Assembly (NCBI RefSeq): GCF_022605725.1
Contig: NC_065555.1
Span: forward strand, 24,600,774-24,664,773
Length of the DNA: 64,000 nucleotides
Direction of reading: 5' to 3'
Source: Anthonomus grandis grandis
Lineage: Eukaryota > Arthropoda > Insecta > Coleoptera > Curculionidae
The stretch's first letter is position 1; every line of letters starts with the position of its first letter. Made by a program: the position numbers and the translations under genes. Below the pieces are notes generated by a model. The model was not told the DNA's origin. It made no database searches and was given only the letters and a program-made list of their open reading frames with translations. Below, in pieces: positions 33,746 through 44,797 of this stretch.

Positions 33746-33929
33746 TATTATACTTGTTAGTCGCTATTACTCCGTTTTGTTGAAATATCAGCGCCATTGG
33801 ATTAAAAGCTTTCTTACAACCACGCCCTTGGGCCAAATCTCTGGGTTTATTTATATTTATTTATTTCTGCCGCATCTAATAATATTTCTGCTGAAATTCA
33901 TAGATACTATGTTATTGGTACAAAATCTG

Positions 33930-34130
33930 AAAGTTTGAAATTTCTCATTGTCTTAGAAACTGAAGTATCTAAATATTCAACCCAAGTCAAGACTAGAGCT
34001 GTTGGTTTTGATGGAATACATGTAAATTTTTTAATATTTTAATAATTGTATAGCAAATTCTCTATTTTCTTCTGAATGGAAACGGGCTGATATTGTGCCT
34101 TACCGAAAACGAATATCGTAAAGGGTTTTC
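33930..34130 (+). pseudogene. LINE RT fragment (fingers)
   Basis: Plus strand: TRAVGFDGIHVNFLI, then FSSEWKRADIVPLPKTN in a shifted frame, the G.DGI...L and W..A.I.P..K blocks at the start of CR1/Jockey RT. Short isolated remnant. Confidence 0.65.
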
Positions 34131-34263
34131 AATGATTAAAGTTATTCAATCTCATCGTATATTTTCTCAATCAACTCTCATTGTATATTTATACTTCTGT
34201 ATATTTATACTTCTCATTGTATATTTATATTGTATATTTATACTACTAAAGATTATTATTATT

Positions 34264-35520
34264 ATGATTATCAGATTTCATGCCAAACGGCAATCGCACT
34301 CTCCCCTGGGGAGGGGGAGATCGTTCACTTATCTTAGATATCTCAGATATCAGAAGGATGAAGCTCTGGTTCCGGCTTATAATTATAATATGGTACTTTG
34401 GCTCATAAGAGGTTTAGTTTTTCTGCGAGCTCTTGATGCAGTATTTTTGCAACTAGATCATGTCGTTCTTTATATTCCGTTGGTGCAAAAGTTTGACATC
34501 CACCGGTGACATGCTAAATAGACTCCGTTGTCTCACATCCATACCTACATCTGTCACTTTGTACCATCGGATCACCTACGACAAACTTTAAATAATTTCT
34601 TGTTGGTATTACTTGATCTTGGATAGCCACAAGAAACCCTTCAGTTTCGGGGAAAAGCTGTCCTGAAAAAGTCAACCAGTAGTTTGACGCCTCCATGTCG
34701 ATATACTCTTGTTGAATCTGGTAAACATACCTTCCATGTGGTGGTTTTCTCATCCAAGCTGACATTTTTTCTTGCTCGGTGCGATGGTGTATGGGCAGCT
34801 CAAGCTCCTGTAGTTTAAGTAGTGTTGAGTCGTCTGCTTCAAATACGGCACGATGAATGTGTGATGTTTCAGCTTTTCTTAAGAAAAAGGAACGCAAGTT
34901 TAATTTACTGAATTAGCTGCTTCTCTATGTCGGTCATTCCTCTTCCTCCCATATGTCGAGGTAGCATAGTTCGTTCTACGGCACTCTGCGGATGATGCTT
35001 ATTGGTTTTCGTTAGGAGTGTTTTAGCCTTTCTTTGCAAATTTTCGATGTCCATTTTCCTCCATCCTATAATATCAAAAGAGTAAGTTAATGAACTGACT
35101 CCATATGCATTAATAGCTTTAAGTAAGTTTTTGCTGTTAAGACTTGTTTTAAAAAGTCGTCGCATTCTTGTACTTAGTAGTCAGCTCATTCTTTATAATT
35201 TTATGGTCTATTCTTTGCGCCTGCTTTATTCCTAGATATTTGTAGGATTATTCTTCGTCCATAGCATTAATTATCCGTTTTCTGTTTGAAAGTCACCTGG
35301 TTGTATTTTACTCTTAATAATGAACGTTCGGCACTTATCCAATCCGAAGGTCATTTCTATATCATCAGAGAATTTTTCCATTATTTTAAGTCATCCAGTC
35401 AAGTAGTTAGTTTAGAAAACCTCGTGTGCTATATTAAAGTACATCAAAGCCTCTTTTACTGTGTTTTCTTCAGCTAATGCAGATAGAAAAATTCAGGAGT
35501 GATTGAGATTTCCATGGTTG
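34264..35520 (-). mobile_element. R2-like LINE, ORF2 C-terminal half
   Basis: Minus strand in three pieces. First, about 35400-35170: MTFGLDKCRTFIIKSKIQPG then SYKYLGIKQAQRIDHKIIKN, the RT thumb. Second, 35165-34905: FDIIGWRKMDIENLQRKAKT and MLPRHMGGRGMTDIEKQL. Third, 34897-34514: HGRYVYQIQQEYIDMEASNY, TEGFLVAIQDQVIPTRNYLK and CRYGC, a degenerate zinc knuckle. Frameshifts near 34900 and 35170, and a TAG after TTESI. The tail continues to about 34310 (EYKERHDLVAKILHQEL). Proteins of this shape are usually annotated type-1 retrotransposable element R2-like. The clade is not certain. The plus-strand frame over 34093-34509 is a shadow. Confidence 0.8.
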
Positions 35521-35718
35521 ATTGTTCCTACTTGATTGCGAATTCTTTAGTGAGGACATTTGGTGTGACAATATCTTTAAAGATATATGCTTTGGAGACT
35601 CAGCACACGGCTCTTCACTAGGGTGAGCTCGAAATCAAAATGTTTTTTCCTCCTCATAGCGTTTGGGAAGGCCTCCTACAGTATATTAATTATTTCGAGA
35701 TTTATATCTTTGAGTATG
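35521..35718. other. Short spacer
   Basis: No feature recognised. Confidence 0.3.
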
Positions 35719-36166
35719 TTAATTTGCTGAAATTTCATTACTTTGAACAGACAGTTTATACTTAATGAAAGCCTTCAGAGACTGCGCCAGCATATTCACA
35801 ATTTTACAACAAGTCACGTTGATTGCGACTGAAGAGCTCCAGCCATCAGTATTTAAAGACTTATTATTATCATTCCCATTTTCTATGTTATTAGAAAAGC
35901 TGCTCGTGCTTGTAGTAAGATCATCCACACAAATAGCAAGTAGTGAAGTTGTCCTGAACTGCACAGATACTTCAAAAGTTTTAATTTGTATTTTAAGAAC
36001 TTTAAGTTCACTATCAAAACCAATATTAAAGGAGGTGTTTATAACCACGTTTTCTAATCATCTTATTATAGACAAGTTTATTAAGGGAAGTCTTTTCTCT
36101 ACAAATGCCAATTTCAATGTCAGGAGTGATGCATTTCCGCAAGTGTTCTTTAGATCATCAGACTAG
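35719..36166. other. Two-strand open region of unknown origin
   Basis: Both strands are open for over 100 codons (35719-36048, - ; 35765-36166, +). The minus frame is Ser/Thr/Asn-rich (STSSFSNNIENGNDNNKSL), and a continuation upstream reads LLTLKLAFVEKRLPLINLSI. The composition and setting suggest part of a LINE ORF1, but no domain can be named. I do not know which strand is real. Confidence 0.35.
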
Positions 36167-36809
36167 AAAGTTACAGAAAGTTACTAATTGTCTTAACACC
36201 TTCACAAAAAAAATTATATAATATTTGTGGACAAAAATAATATAATAATCTCATAAAATTTTGTATGGACTTTTTCCTCTTCTTTTTGATTTTATTCATT
36301 GAATTAACCAAACCTCCTAGTTCATTCAAATTCTAGGTTCGATAGCTCCTCATAGTAGTTCGTACAGTCAGGACAGAGAACATCGTCCTTCCTATCACAG
36401 AACACAAAACAAATATATAGAAATGCGTGTTGCCTAATAAACAGACAGAAATTCTGTTGACAGCTATATTGACGTTGTTGACAAAGACGGAGCGACCATC
36501 TTGGGTGGCATATGGCGGGAAATTTAAGCCTGATTTATTGGGTGATATTTAAATTTAAAGTAATTTGCAGAAGCTGATGCGTTAACTGACGAGTGATGAG
36601 AGTTATATTTAAATAGAATTTTATTTTAAAATTAACAATACGCTTATCAGTTTTTGTTTCAATGTGGATATTTTATTAAAAACAATTTTAATAAAAAACC
36701 CACATTTTATTAAAATTTTACCATACCCATTTTTTTAAAAAAAAAAAGTTTTTTTACAGCAGCGGTCTAGGTTACTCATAGACTCTGCCTAGAACTTATG
36801 TTCAAGAAT
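36167..36809. other. Spacer without recognised gene
   Basis: AT-rich. CCATCTTGGGTGGCA at 36493-36507 recurs at 37968-37982 on the other side of the P-like fragment. A poly(A) patch at 36738-36750. Confidence 0.4.
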
Positions 36810-36813
36810 AGGC

Positions 36814-37840
36814 TTAATTAATGTGTCCACATTCAAACGGAATATTAGAAAGTATCGATTGAAGAGTACGAGGTGATGGTAATTGAAAAAAATGTCTTAA
36901 ATACTTGTACAGTCTGGAACTACGTTTAAAAATGTAGATGGAAAAAGCTTTATCCTTAAAAGACCATCTACGACCAGAAGGAGGACGGTTTGCATTTAAA
37001 ATTTGGCAGTTTATAAAGTCCTTTGTTACCTCATTAAGATTTTTCTCAATAAACTGGAACCTACCACCATTATACATACAGTGATTTTAGAGATGCAACG
37101 TGAGCTCTTTCATTCTTGAGAAGAAACTTAAGCTTAGATAACTTACACATCACAGACTTATGTACATTGTACATAATTTCTTGCTCATTTGTAAGATTAT
37201 CCTTAGACAGTCCTGCCTTGGCAAGAACGCCTCTCTTATTCTTAAGAATAAAAGAGTATTTGTCACTATGGTCTCTCTTAGTTTTCAAACTGGAGAAATC
37301 AGAGCTGGACGATATTGGAATATTATCCAGATTCACAGTATCTGAAGAGATGTTTGGTGAATTAGAACCTGTAAGATTTGGAACCGTGATTTTTAAGGCT
37401 TTTTGCTCTTGAAATGAACTTAGATCTTCTTTACTAACTGAGTAAAGATATTCTCTGTCAATCTTTGGGACTGGTTGCAAATAGGACTTTTTTTCATTAG
37501 GGACCTTCGAATAATTATGATCACTTTGCATTTCAATCTTATGTGGTACAGCATCCCATCTAAGTCGCTATGTAGGATTATCAGGGTTATTAAAATCTGA
37601 ACCAGAAAAGTGATTGGAGCAAACTCGATAATTGGTAACACTTTTAGTTGGACTTACATGACAGATCTCCCTCCAAGAAGGATGAAATCAATGGAAATTT
37701 AAAGAATCCAAAATGCACCTTAACATTATTAGAAAACACTTGGATGTTAGCACGTTTGTGAAATAATTTATTAACCCATGACTTAAGAAAACTACAAAAA
37801 GCCATAAAATTACTTAAAAAACTTTACATTGGAAAAAAAC
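36814..37840 (-). pseudogene. P-element/THAP9-like transposase, N-terminal half
   Basis: Minus strand from about 37790: a THAP-like finger in two frames (KCFLIMLRC, FHPSWREICHVS, then YRVCSNHFSGSDFNNPDNPT and RLRWDAVP), giving the C2CH ligands and the conserved Trp/Pro. The open frame at 37531-37070 follows with a Ser/Lys-rich linker and a probable coiled coil (MCKLSKLKFLLKNERAHVAS). After a frameshift at about 37075, YNGGRFQFIEKNLNEVTKDF, RPPSGRRWSFKDKAFSIYIF and RLYKYLRHFFQLPSPRTLQS match the start of the P transposase RNase-H-like region. It stops at FECGHIN*, so the catalytic core and C-terminus are missing. It binds no known site here and is presumed dead. Confidence 0.8.
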
Positions 37841-37984
37841 CATGAGGCTTGGCTTGTTTTCCACCCAAAAGGAACTTAAAATAGACAATCGTCAAATACA
37901 ACAGTTAAAAAATGTCACTATTGTCATATTTGATGTACGTCAAAATCAAAAATTAGAATCAATCGGCCATCTTGGGTGGCAAAC

Positions 37985-38339
37985 TATTCCGCCCCGCTAC
38001 ATTCAACCTTCATACCGGTGCTTCCTATACTAATAATCCAGTACATTTCCTGCATACCATTCTTTGGCATGTATGACACGAACAACCAAATAAATCAGTT
38101 TTCTTATCCTTTGGCTTTATTTCACAAGAAAAATGGCTTTTGTAGCAATTCAAAGCATTTGCACTCATATTTACAAGTCTTTGTTAGAAATTTTGACAGT
38201 AGAATCCGACAATGTAATAAAAAAATATTTAAACATTATTTGTGTAAATTTTTTGTTTTTCATACAAATGTTTCTTAATTACGCTTATTAATCCTCGGAG
38301 CTAAAATAGATCGATTGACTATCTTGCATTAAAAAAATA
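37985..38339. other. Spacer without recognised gene
   Basis: The open frame at 37976-38278 (+) has no recognised motif. The short repeat CGGAGCTAAAATAGATCGAT (38296-38315) is shared with 30169. Confidence 0.35.
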
Positions 38340-38520
38340 TTCTGTTTTTCCTTTTAAATAGAATACCTTGTAAGGGGAATAAATAAAATGACTTAAAAAC
38401 GCTACTGGTATACCGTCAGGACTCGGTCCATATGATGGTTTTAAGTTGGCTATTATGCCATTAAACACATCAGACATTAACACAAGACACATTAACAGTG
38501 CTAATCATTATCATTATCAT
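38340..38520 (-). pseudogene. LINE RT fragment (GPDGIP motif)
   Basis: Minus strand: SDVFNGIIANLKPSYGPSPD then GIPVAFLSHF, the L.....GPDGIP....L block that starts Jockey-type RT. Isolated short remnant just upstream of the host exon. Confidence 0.65.
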
Positions 38521-38829
38521 CTAATAATAATTTCTGCACCGTTTAGAGTCACCCTGTATAGTCATTTTATAAATTGATGAAATAGAAATTATAAACAACC
38601 TTTCACCAAAGAAATTTAGAACTAAAGCCATGATTGCATTATATTCTTTAAGTCATTTATTATCCATTATTCGTAAATGCATTTAATTAAATTTTTCACC
38701 AAAACCTATTAATAAACACTAAATTAGCCCATTAAAAATCGTTCAAACATTCTATCGGGTCTTCATTTCTTCGTGCATATGCCATGCCAGTGAAGGTCAA
38801 TCAACAGAACCAAAGAAAACCACTCGTTC

Positions 38830-38867
38830 TTTATAACCGCACGACAGTTTACCTCGCCTCCCAGTAA
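38830..38867 (+). promoter_or_regulatory. Putative core promoter of the exon at 38878
   Basis: TTTATAA at 38830-38836 lies about 25-30 bp before CCAGTAA at 38861-38867, the usual TATA-to-initiator spacing; arthropod initiators often contain CAGT. It leads within 20 bases to an ATG with signal-peptide coding. An earlier ACAGTTT at 38845-38851 is too near the TATA box. Prediction only. Confidence 0.45.
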
Positions 38868-38877
38868 CCTTTTCATC

Positions 38878-38920
38878 ATGTGGAAGTTACAGTGTACATT
38901 GCTGCTGTTAGCTTTAATCG
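38878..38920 (+). CDS. First coding exon of a secreted or membrane protein (signal peptide)
   Basis: ATG at 38878 opens MWKLQCTLLLLALIG: a basic residue, then a Leu-rich hydrophobic core, as in signal peptides. It runs straight into GGTAAGTTTG, a near-perfect splice donor at 38921. The exon is 43 nt and ends in phase 1, a common arrangement for genes that split the signal peptide from the mature part. An in-frame TAA lies upstream (38866), supporting this ATG, and a TATA-like box precedes it. The next exon was not found with confidence in the 25 kb downstream, which is mostly transposons. The mature protein is therefore unknown: cuticle, odorant-binding, immune and many other families start this way. 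Confidence 0.55.
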
Positions 38921-39890
38921 GTAAGTTTGCCGATTGGTTTATTTTACGGTTATTCACTGATTTTACCAAATTTGTTTCGAGTCAAAGTTGCGTAAAAAGG
39001 GGAAAGTTTGACTAAATGATTGACCTTTCAATATTTGGTGTGTTTTGATTAAGATTTTTGCAATCACCATATAACTATATATAAAATTTAAAGATACTTT
39101 TACATTGGTTTCCGTTAGAAGTAACTAACAGTACAATCTAACGGCTTGTAGGATATAAAAATAAGACTTAGGTATATGAGACAAGTGCATAAATATCAGG
39201 TTTTTACAGTGATATTTTATTTATGCATTTTTTTTTAAATTAGTTCCTGACCTAATTCCAGAAATTTTTTTTTATATTAGTTTTACAACAATAGTTATTA
39301 ATAATCAGAAGATTCAGTGCGTGGTAACAGTAAACAATCATTATATAAGTATGATAAAAATTTTGAAATCATTTGGTTTTTGTTATTAAGATACAAATAC
39401 GAGTATAGTGGGCAGCTAAAATATGGAACAAATTCGAATATGTTTCGAATATGGAAAAAAATGCAATATTTCCAACATATAAAGTTTTTTAGAAAATAAG
39501 TTTTTTTTTAAATAATATATTAAATATACCTTTTAATAATGTTATTTGTAAATGAGAGATTAATTTAGCTTTATAAATATTTTAGCTTTTAATTATTTTA
39601 TTTTTTTTATTTAAATTATAATTAAAAAAATTATTCAGTCCAGAGGCAGTCAGGATTCATTAGCCAACACATTCAATTTCTTGAATCAAGTATTTTTTAG
39701 CAGATCTGTACAAAAAAACTTTTCTGTTATTCCTTGTAACTTATATTACATTTATACTCAAGCTATTTAATATATAATAAAGCAAAAATAGTTAACCATT
39801 ATGAATCATGCATATTAAGAAACTAAGCACGATAGATATTACAATTAGTCATTCACAATTAAACTAAGCTAATGATCACTGTATTATACG
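38921..39890. other. Presumed intron sequence, AT-rich
   Basis: Follows the GTAAGT donor. No second exon recognised. ORF 39317-39499 has no motif. Confidence 0.35.
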
Positions 39891-39894
39891 AGTG

Positions 39895-40030
39895 CATTTG
39901 TCATCATCATTTGTAGCTCTACAACCCTTGATAGATCTTGGCTGACATGCATTATCATTCTCCATTTTGCTCTATCTTGTATCAACCCAGGATACTATTT
40001 TATTCCCATCGCTATCACATCGGTAATTCC
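39895..40030. repeat. LINE/SINE-like repeat fragment
   Basis: GTCATCATCATTTGTAGCTC then TACAACCCTTGATAGATCTT resembles a widely dispersed arthropod repeat beginning TCATCATCATTTGGCTCTACAACCC, often at RTE LINE or SINE ends. Recognised from memory of the family, not from a second copy in this window. Confidence 0.45.
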
Positions 40031-40204
40031 AAATTAGAGTGCATTTATTGAATAAGAAAAAAAACAGTACTATGTAGGATTACAGTACTATGTTGGAAGT
40101 TTGATATTGCGTGTATTATTGCGTGAGTGTATTATTAATATTGTTTGATTAGTGTTATCCATTTTAAATTAGTGTGTTATCGTTTACTATCCTTGTCTTA
40201 ATAA

Positions 40205-40745
40205 AATAACCCAGCAGAAACTGCAACGTGTACAAAATACGTGTTATAAGTTTCATTTTCTTACATTTATGTATCGGCTCTATAAAAACCAAAAGCCAAA
40301 ATATCTGTTAGAGAAATTAATTCTAAGAAATGCAATTTATGATAGAGATATAAGACATAAGACTCTGACATTGCCACACTATAGCACAGCTCTTTTCTCA
40401 TGTAGTTATACTTACATTGCCTTAACAATTTATAATCGATCTAGACCTAATTTTTCAATTCCAATATCTCGCTTTAAAAATGATTATAAAACTTTGTTCT
40501 TGGAGGAACAATTGCACAATTAATTTTGTTCTCTGCGGATTTACAAATGTATTTAATTAGTTTTTTTTCTCTCAATTTGTTCTTTGGTTAATTTTTATAT
40601 TACTATTACTGCATGTTGGTCAAAACATGTGTAATTATTATTATTAGGGTTAAGAGATAAAAGAAGCTTTAGCTAATCTTCGCCTTTTTAGGCAAATGTA
40701 ATGTAATGTGCATTTGATACCAAATAAAGACATATTTATTTATTA
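40205..40745 (+). mobile_element. Non-LTR LINE 3' end with (TTTA)n tail
   Basis: QKLQRVQNTCYKFHFL then the frame 40269-40523 (PKYLLEKLILRNAIYDRDIR, ALTIYNRSRPNFSIPISRFK, NDYKTLFLEEQ) is the thumb-to-C-terminal region of a CR1/Jockey-like RT. The UTR ends AAATAAAGACATATTTATTTATTATTTATC. It is 5'-truncated to the last ~130 codons. If the exon at 38878 is real, this lies in its first intron on the same strand. Confidence 0.75.
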
Positions 40746-41245
40746 TTTATCCATGAATTTTAAAAAGTTTTATTACCATTTCCGCTGTAATATTTAGTAA
40801 CTCTAAGTGAACTAGGATCGAATTTCTCTTTTTAACGTAAATGTTATTATTATTTATAATTTTTATTAAGATAGTTGCTGCTTTACTTAGAAAGCTAACG
40901 TTTTGTATTTGAAAACGAGCTTCTTTATCTGATCATGTGACTAGAATGTCATTTTAACAATATGTGGCTCAGATATGCTATTTTACCAAACTCATTACAA
41001 TTTCTCTTAATTTTAATTCATTGCAAGTAATGTAAGTTAAGCAATCTCATTCCACACAAGATTAAAATATTTATTCCTCAGGTATATTTTATATTAGAAA
41101 AACCAAGGGTTTTTATACAAGCTTCTTGCCTAAGGCCATATTAAATTTCATTTATTCTACACATTTCTCTGTAGTGTCTTTTTTAGTAAATCATAACTGA
41201 GGTCTTGAATTTCTTGAAAAAATATACCAAATACAGTCTGTGCTC
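40746..41245. other. AT-rich spacer; left flank of a mariner insertion
   Basis: 41160-41245 on the minus strand continues an open reading that begins at 43493 beyond the mariner element (see that entry). Confidence 0.35.
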
Positions 41246-43300
41246 TACAAGGTGTTCATTTGAAAACTTCCTACCACGGATTTATCGAAAACACACAAAA
41301 AAAAATGCCGAAATACGTCAAAAGGTTTGTCAAGGGGGACAACTTTCTAACCTAAAATTACTTCACCCCCTTTCATCCTCTGCCCCCCAGGATCATCCCC
41401 TTAAAAATTTTAAATGGCATCGAGAAATAATGGGGTATTGAGTAATAGCTTGTTTAAAAAAGTATTTCGAAGTCTATTATTTTGAGGTTTGATTTTTTTA
41501 AATCGGTCGATACGTTTTCGAGAAAACTAGAAAAATCTTTGTTTATCTTAATTTGTTCAGATAGAAAACAAAAACATGAAAATATCAGTTTTTATTTCAA
41601 TAAGTGTTCAAAATGTTGCCCGTTTTTGGCCAAACAATGATATAGGCGATGTTTAAATTCCTGACGGACATTTTCAAAAACATGTTGTGGGATATCATGG
41701 TAGCTGTCGATGATGCGTTGACGAAGTTCATCCAAACTTTCAGGTTGGGGAGTAAACACAATAGATTTCAAATGACCTCATAGAAAAAGTCTAACGGCGT
41801 TTTATCAGGAGATCTAGCAGACCATTCTATAGGCCCCCTTCGCCCTATCCATTTATCTGGAAACTTGTCGTCTAGCAATTGCCGAACGGGAAGAACATAG
41901 TGAGGAGGAGCGCTGTCTTGCTGGAAATATATTTCAGCCTCATCAAGTATAGGGTTTCCATCATCATCGATTTGGTTTTCAATGGATTCAGTGATAAGCG
42001 GATTGATGGTATTTTCCAACATATCCAAATAAATGTCTCCATTTAAATTTTCGTTAATAAATAATGGCCCAATAACTTTATTTTCTAAAATGCCTGGCTA
42101 TACATTAATTTTTTGATGGTACTGGGTACCTGGTAATGGTACCCTTCTATAAATGCATGAGGATTTTCATTGCTCCAATATCTACAGTTATGCTTATTAA
42201 CAAATCCATTTAGATAAAATGTGCATTCATCGCTGAATCAGATATTCTTTACATGAATAGTATTATCATTAATCGCGTCAATCATTTTTTCACAAAACTC
42301 AACTTGCCTATCGAAATTGTCTTCGGTTAACTCTTGCAATATTTTCATTTTGAATGGATGAAATTTATGAAGTTTAGTAACTGTGTGAACAGAGCCTAAT
42401 GAAATACCAGTGGCAGCAACAATTTTGCGTAATGAAGTATTAAGATTTATTCCAAATGACCCAAAACTTCAACTTAAGCGGCTTTATCCAAAATTCGCCG
42501 ATGATCACGTTTTTTATTTGCAACAGATACAGTTTTAGTAAACGTAGTAACAAGGTCCAAAACATACCTTTGCGCAGTTATCTTCTCCGGATGTCTGGCG
42601 TTAAACGTGACGGCAGTTTGCCGAGCACATTGATTTTGGGCACCATAAATTAGAATAATTTCCATTCTTTCGGCTAGTGTGTAAACCATTTTGGAAGTAA
42701 AATCTTCAATTCAACAAATAAATTTTCAGTATTCCAAGACTGTCACAAATGTAACTGACGGCAAAATAAATTCTTTATTTTTCTGAGCAACTATAAATAA
42801 CTGGGCAGGTATAATAATAAATACAGTTCGCCCAGGATATCTAAGTTGATGAAAAGAATGCGGAAAAAAATGCAGGTTGTTATTTAGTTTTTTCCACGTC
42901 TAATCTTTGTCGGAATTGCTGTTTGTTGGTAGTTTCCGTTTTAAATTATAAACGAATTGTAGATTTGCCAAACCGTAACGGGTAACATTTTGAACACTTA
43001 TTGAAATAAAAACTGATATTTTCATGTTTTTGTTTTCTATCTGAACAAATTACGATAAACAAAGATTTTTATAATTTTCTCAAAAACGAATCGGCCGATT
43101 TAAAAAAATCAAACGTCAAAATAAAAGACTTCGAAAGACCTTTTAAACAAGCTATTACTCGATACCCATTTAAAATTTTTAAGGGGATGACCCTGGGGGG
43201 CAGAGAGTGAAAGAAGGTGAAGTAATTTTAGGTTAGAATATTGTCCCCCTTGACAAACCTTTTGTCAAGTAGTGGGAATTTTTCAAATGAACACCCTCTA
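41246..43300 (-). mobile_element. Mariner-type (DD41D) transposon with ~330-380-bp inverted repeats
   Basis: Bounded by TA on both sides. The termini CAAGGTGTTCATTTGAAAA and TTTTCAAATGAACACCCTC are inverted. The arms (41248-41625 and 42970-43298) pair almost throughout, for example TTTTGACAAACC/GGTTTGTC and AACATGAAAATATCAGTTTT/AAAACTGATATTTTCATG. Between them lies a transposase gene on the minus strand. The element sits in an open reading frame of unknown identity. The sharp ends suggest a moderately recent copy, with a damaged transposase. Confidence 0.9.
41768..42689 (-). pseudogene. DD41D mariner transposase, frameshifted
   Basis: The N-terminal frame at 42689-42474 (MVYTLAERMEIILIYGAQNQ, ARQTAVTFNARHPEKITAQR) is the helix-turn-helix DNA-binding part. 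After a frameshift, ITLRKIVAATGISLGSVHTV and FCEKMIDAIND then FSDECTFYLNGFVNKHNCRY give the first Asp (FSDE). The frame at 42028-41768 gives the second Asp in YFQQDSAPPHY and the third in RSPDKTPLDFF, 41 residues apart, hence DD41D. W is replaced near the end and the frame runs off as FYEVI. At least one stop (NI*FSDE) and one frameshift inactivate it. Confidence 0.85.
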
Positions 43301-43493
43301 TATATCCCTGTATTCCTGTTCTAGCTAGCTTCTGAAACCTGCTATTTGGTTCAGTTCCCAGATATTGATTCACCACTCTGTCAGATCGGTCCATTATCAT
43401 TGTGCGAATATAATTATGCCAATTCCATGTATCTCTGTAGTGAAGTTCAGTGAAGCATCTGTACAAACACTTTATATTTATATTGAATGACAC
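43301..43493 (-). pseudogene. Unidentified ORF interrupted by the mariner element
   Basis: The minus frame from ATG 43493 reads SFNINIKCLYRCFTELHYRD and WNWHNYIRTMIMDRSDRV, then FQKLARTGIQGY, where the mariner begins. Skipping the element and one TA, the reading stays open about 20 more codons into 41245-41180. That fits a protein-coding target, whether host exon or older transposon ORF. I do not recognise the family. Trp-rich and basic, with no membrane segment. Confidence 0.4.
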
Positions 43494-43500
43494 TGTAAAG

Positions 43501-44763
43501 TAGTTTCTAGCTTTTATAACTAATTTTCATGAAACTATTATATAAGGTGCGGTGAGATGGTAGTGTACACCTTTTTGCTATTCTATTGCACGACTTAATC
43601 AAATCATTCAATTATTATTGCTGCGACTTTCATCCGTTTCAAGTCTGTGCAATTTTCTCAAAATTTTAAAAATAATTCTGAATACCATTTCAAACGTTAA
43701 ATTGTTGTCGTTCTTTGCTTTCTTATTAAGAAACAATTATTAAAACTACTTTATTACATATCTCTGGTTTTTTGACGTGTCATTATCTCGGCCACTGGCT
43801 AATCATGCAGAAATCAATCATTAAAATACAATTATAAGTTAATTTGTTATACAAATTGTCGTATGTTAATGATTAAAAAAATAGTTTTAGCACAATTTTT
43901 GTAATTTTGAAAAATGGTGATTTGTGTTTTTTCTTGAGAATTATTTTTTCCAAATTAAAATATTGATCGGTAAAGATTTATTTCCGGACGACCATGCGTC
44001 ACTAACCTTGCTTGCCTCTCCCATATTATTAGCGACACTTTAAATGGCAGGAGCCATGGGACTGTGTGAACACATATTATGTACGTTTACAACGCGCGGA
44101 TCTATTAGGTCCATATATCAAATGATGAATGACTATTTTTATTTAGTACAGCCCTGTTTACAAGGATTGGTCTTGAGGGTTAAATTAGTGCAGGATTATT
44201 TATGGGACCAAAATGTCATTTGAAGGGAGTTTATCAGTTTAGACGAAGAATTATAGGACATAACCTCTAAATCTCTAAAAACGTTATTGTTGCTTAAAAA
44301 TAATAGAAATAAACTAATAAATTTTTTTTAAGGCTTAAACTTGTCCTTCTCTTCCTCTTCTCTCGTAAGCTATTTAATTTCGTAAGCTGACATCCAATAA
44401 AATACCAAACTTGTCATTTTGGTACGTCAAAATAGATCCTAGGTGTTTACACCGAAAAAAAATTTATTTAATCTACCCTGTTTGAGACGCATCAAATTCG
44501 CGTATCAAATTTTAGTGCCCTGCCATTTAGACCGAAAAAATAGTCCTCGTGACGTCATTTGATTCAGGTATTAGATATTTGGTACACGCGCTGTAAACGT
44601 AGCTATTGTTAAATAAAGTCGCATTTTAGTTTCGACTTTCTAATAATTTTATTATTGTTTGAAATTTGTATCTAACATATCGATTGAAATTTATAGAAAA
44701 TGGAGGCACTAATCTTTTTTATTTACACCATCGTACTTCATTTATACTTCAAACCAATTTAAT
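43501..44763. other. AT-rich spacer without recognised gene
   Basis: No coding frame over 60 codons. Two phrases with ACCGAAAAAA (44449 and 44531) stand 82 bases apart. Confidence 0.4.
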
Positions 44764-44797
44764 TTTTGCTTAATATGTTCGAACATATTAAGCAAAA
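44764..44797. repeat. 34-bp perfect palindrome without spacer
   Basis: 17-bp arms (TTTTGCTTAATATGTTC and its exact complement) meet at 44780/44781 with the centre TTCGAA. It could extrude as a cruciform or be a dyad protein-binding site. No flanking duplication seen. Confidence 0.85.

Noticed and set aside
34093..34509. 138-codon plus-strand ORF
   Set aside because: Its second half is antisense to the R2-like LINE tail and its first half is low-complexity repeats of a TATTTATACTTC-type phrase.
36493..37982. Target-site duplication of a P-like element
   Set aside because: P elements make 8-bp duplications. The repeats here are at least 15 bp and no inverted ends adjoin them.
38548..38562. 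Second MITE end (TCACCCTGTA)
   Set aside because: No matching inverted TACAGGGTG partner within several kb.
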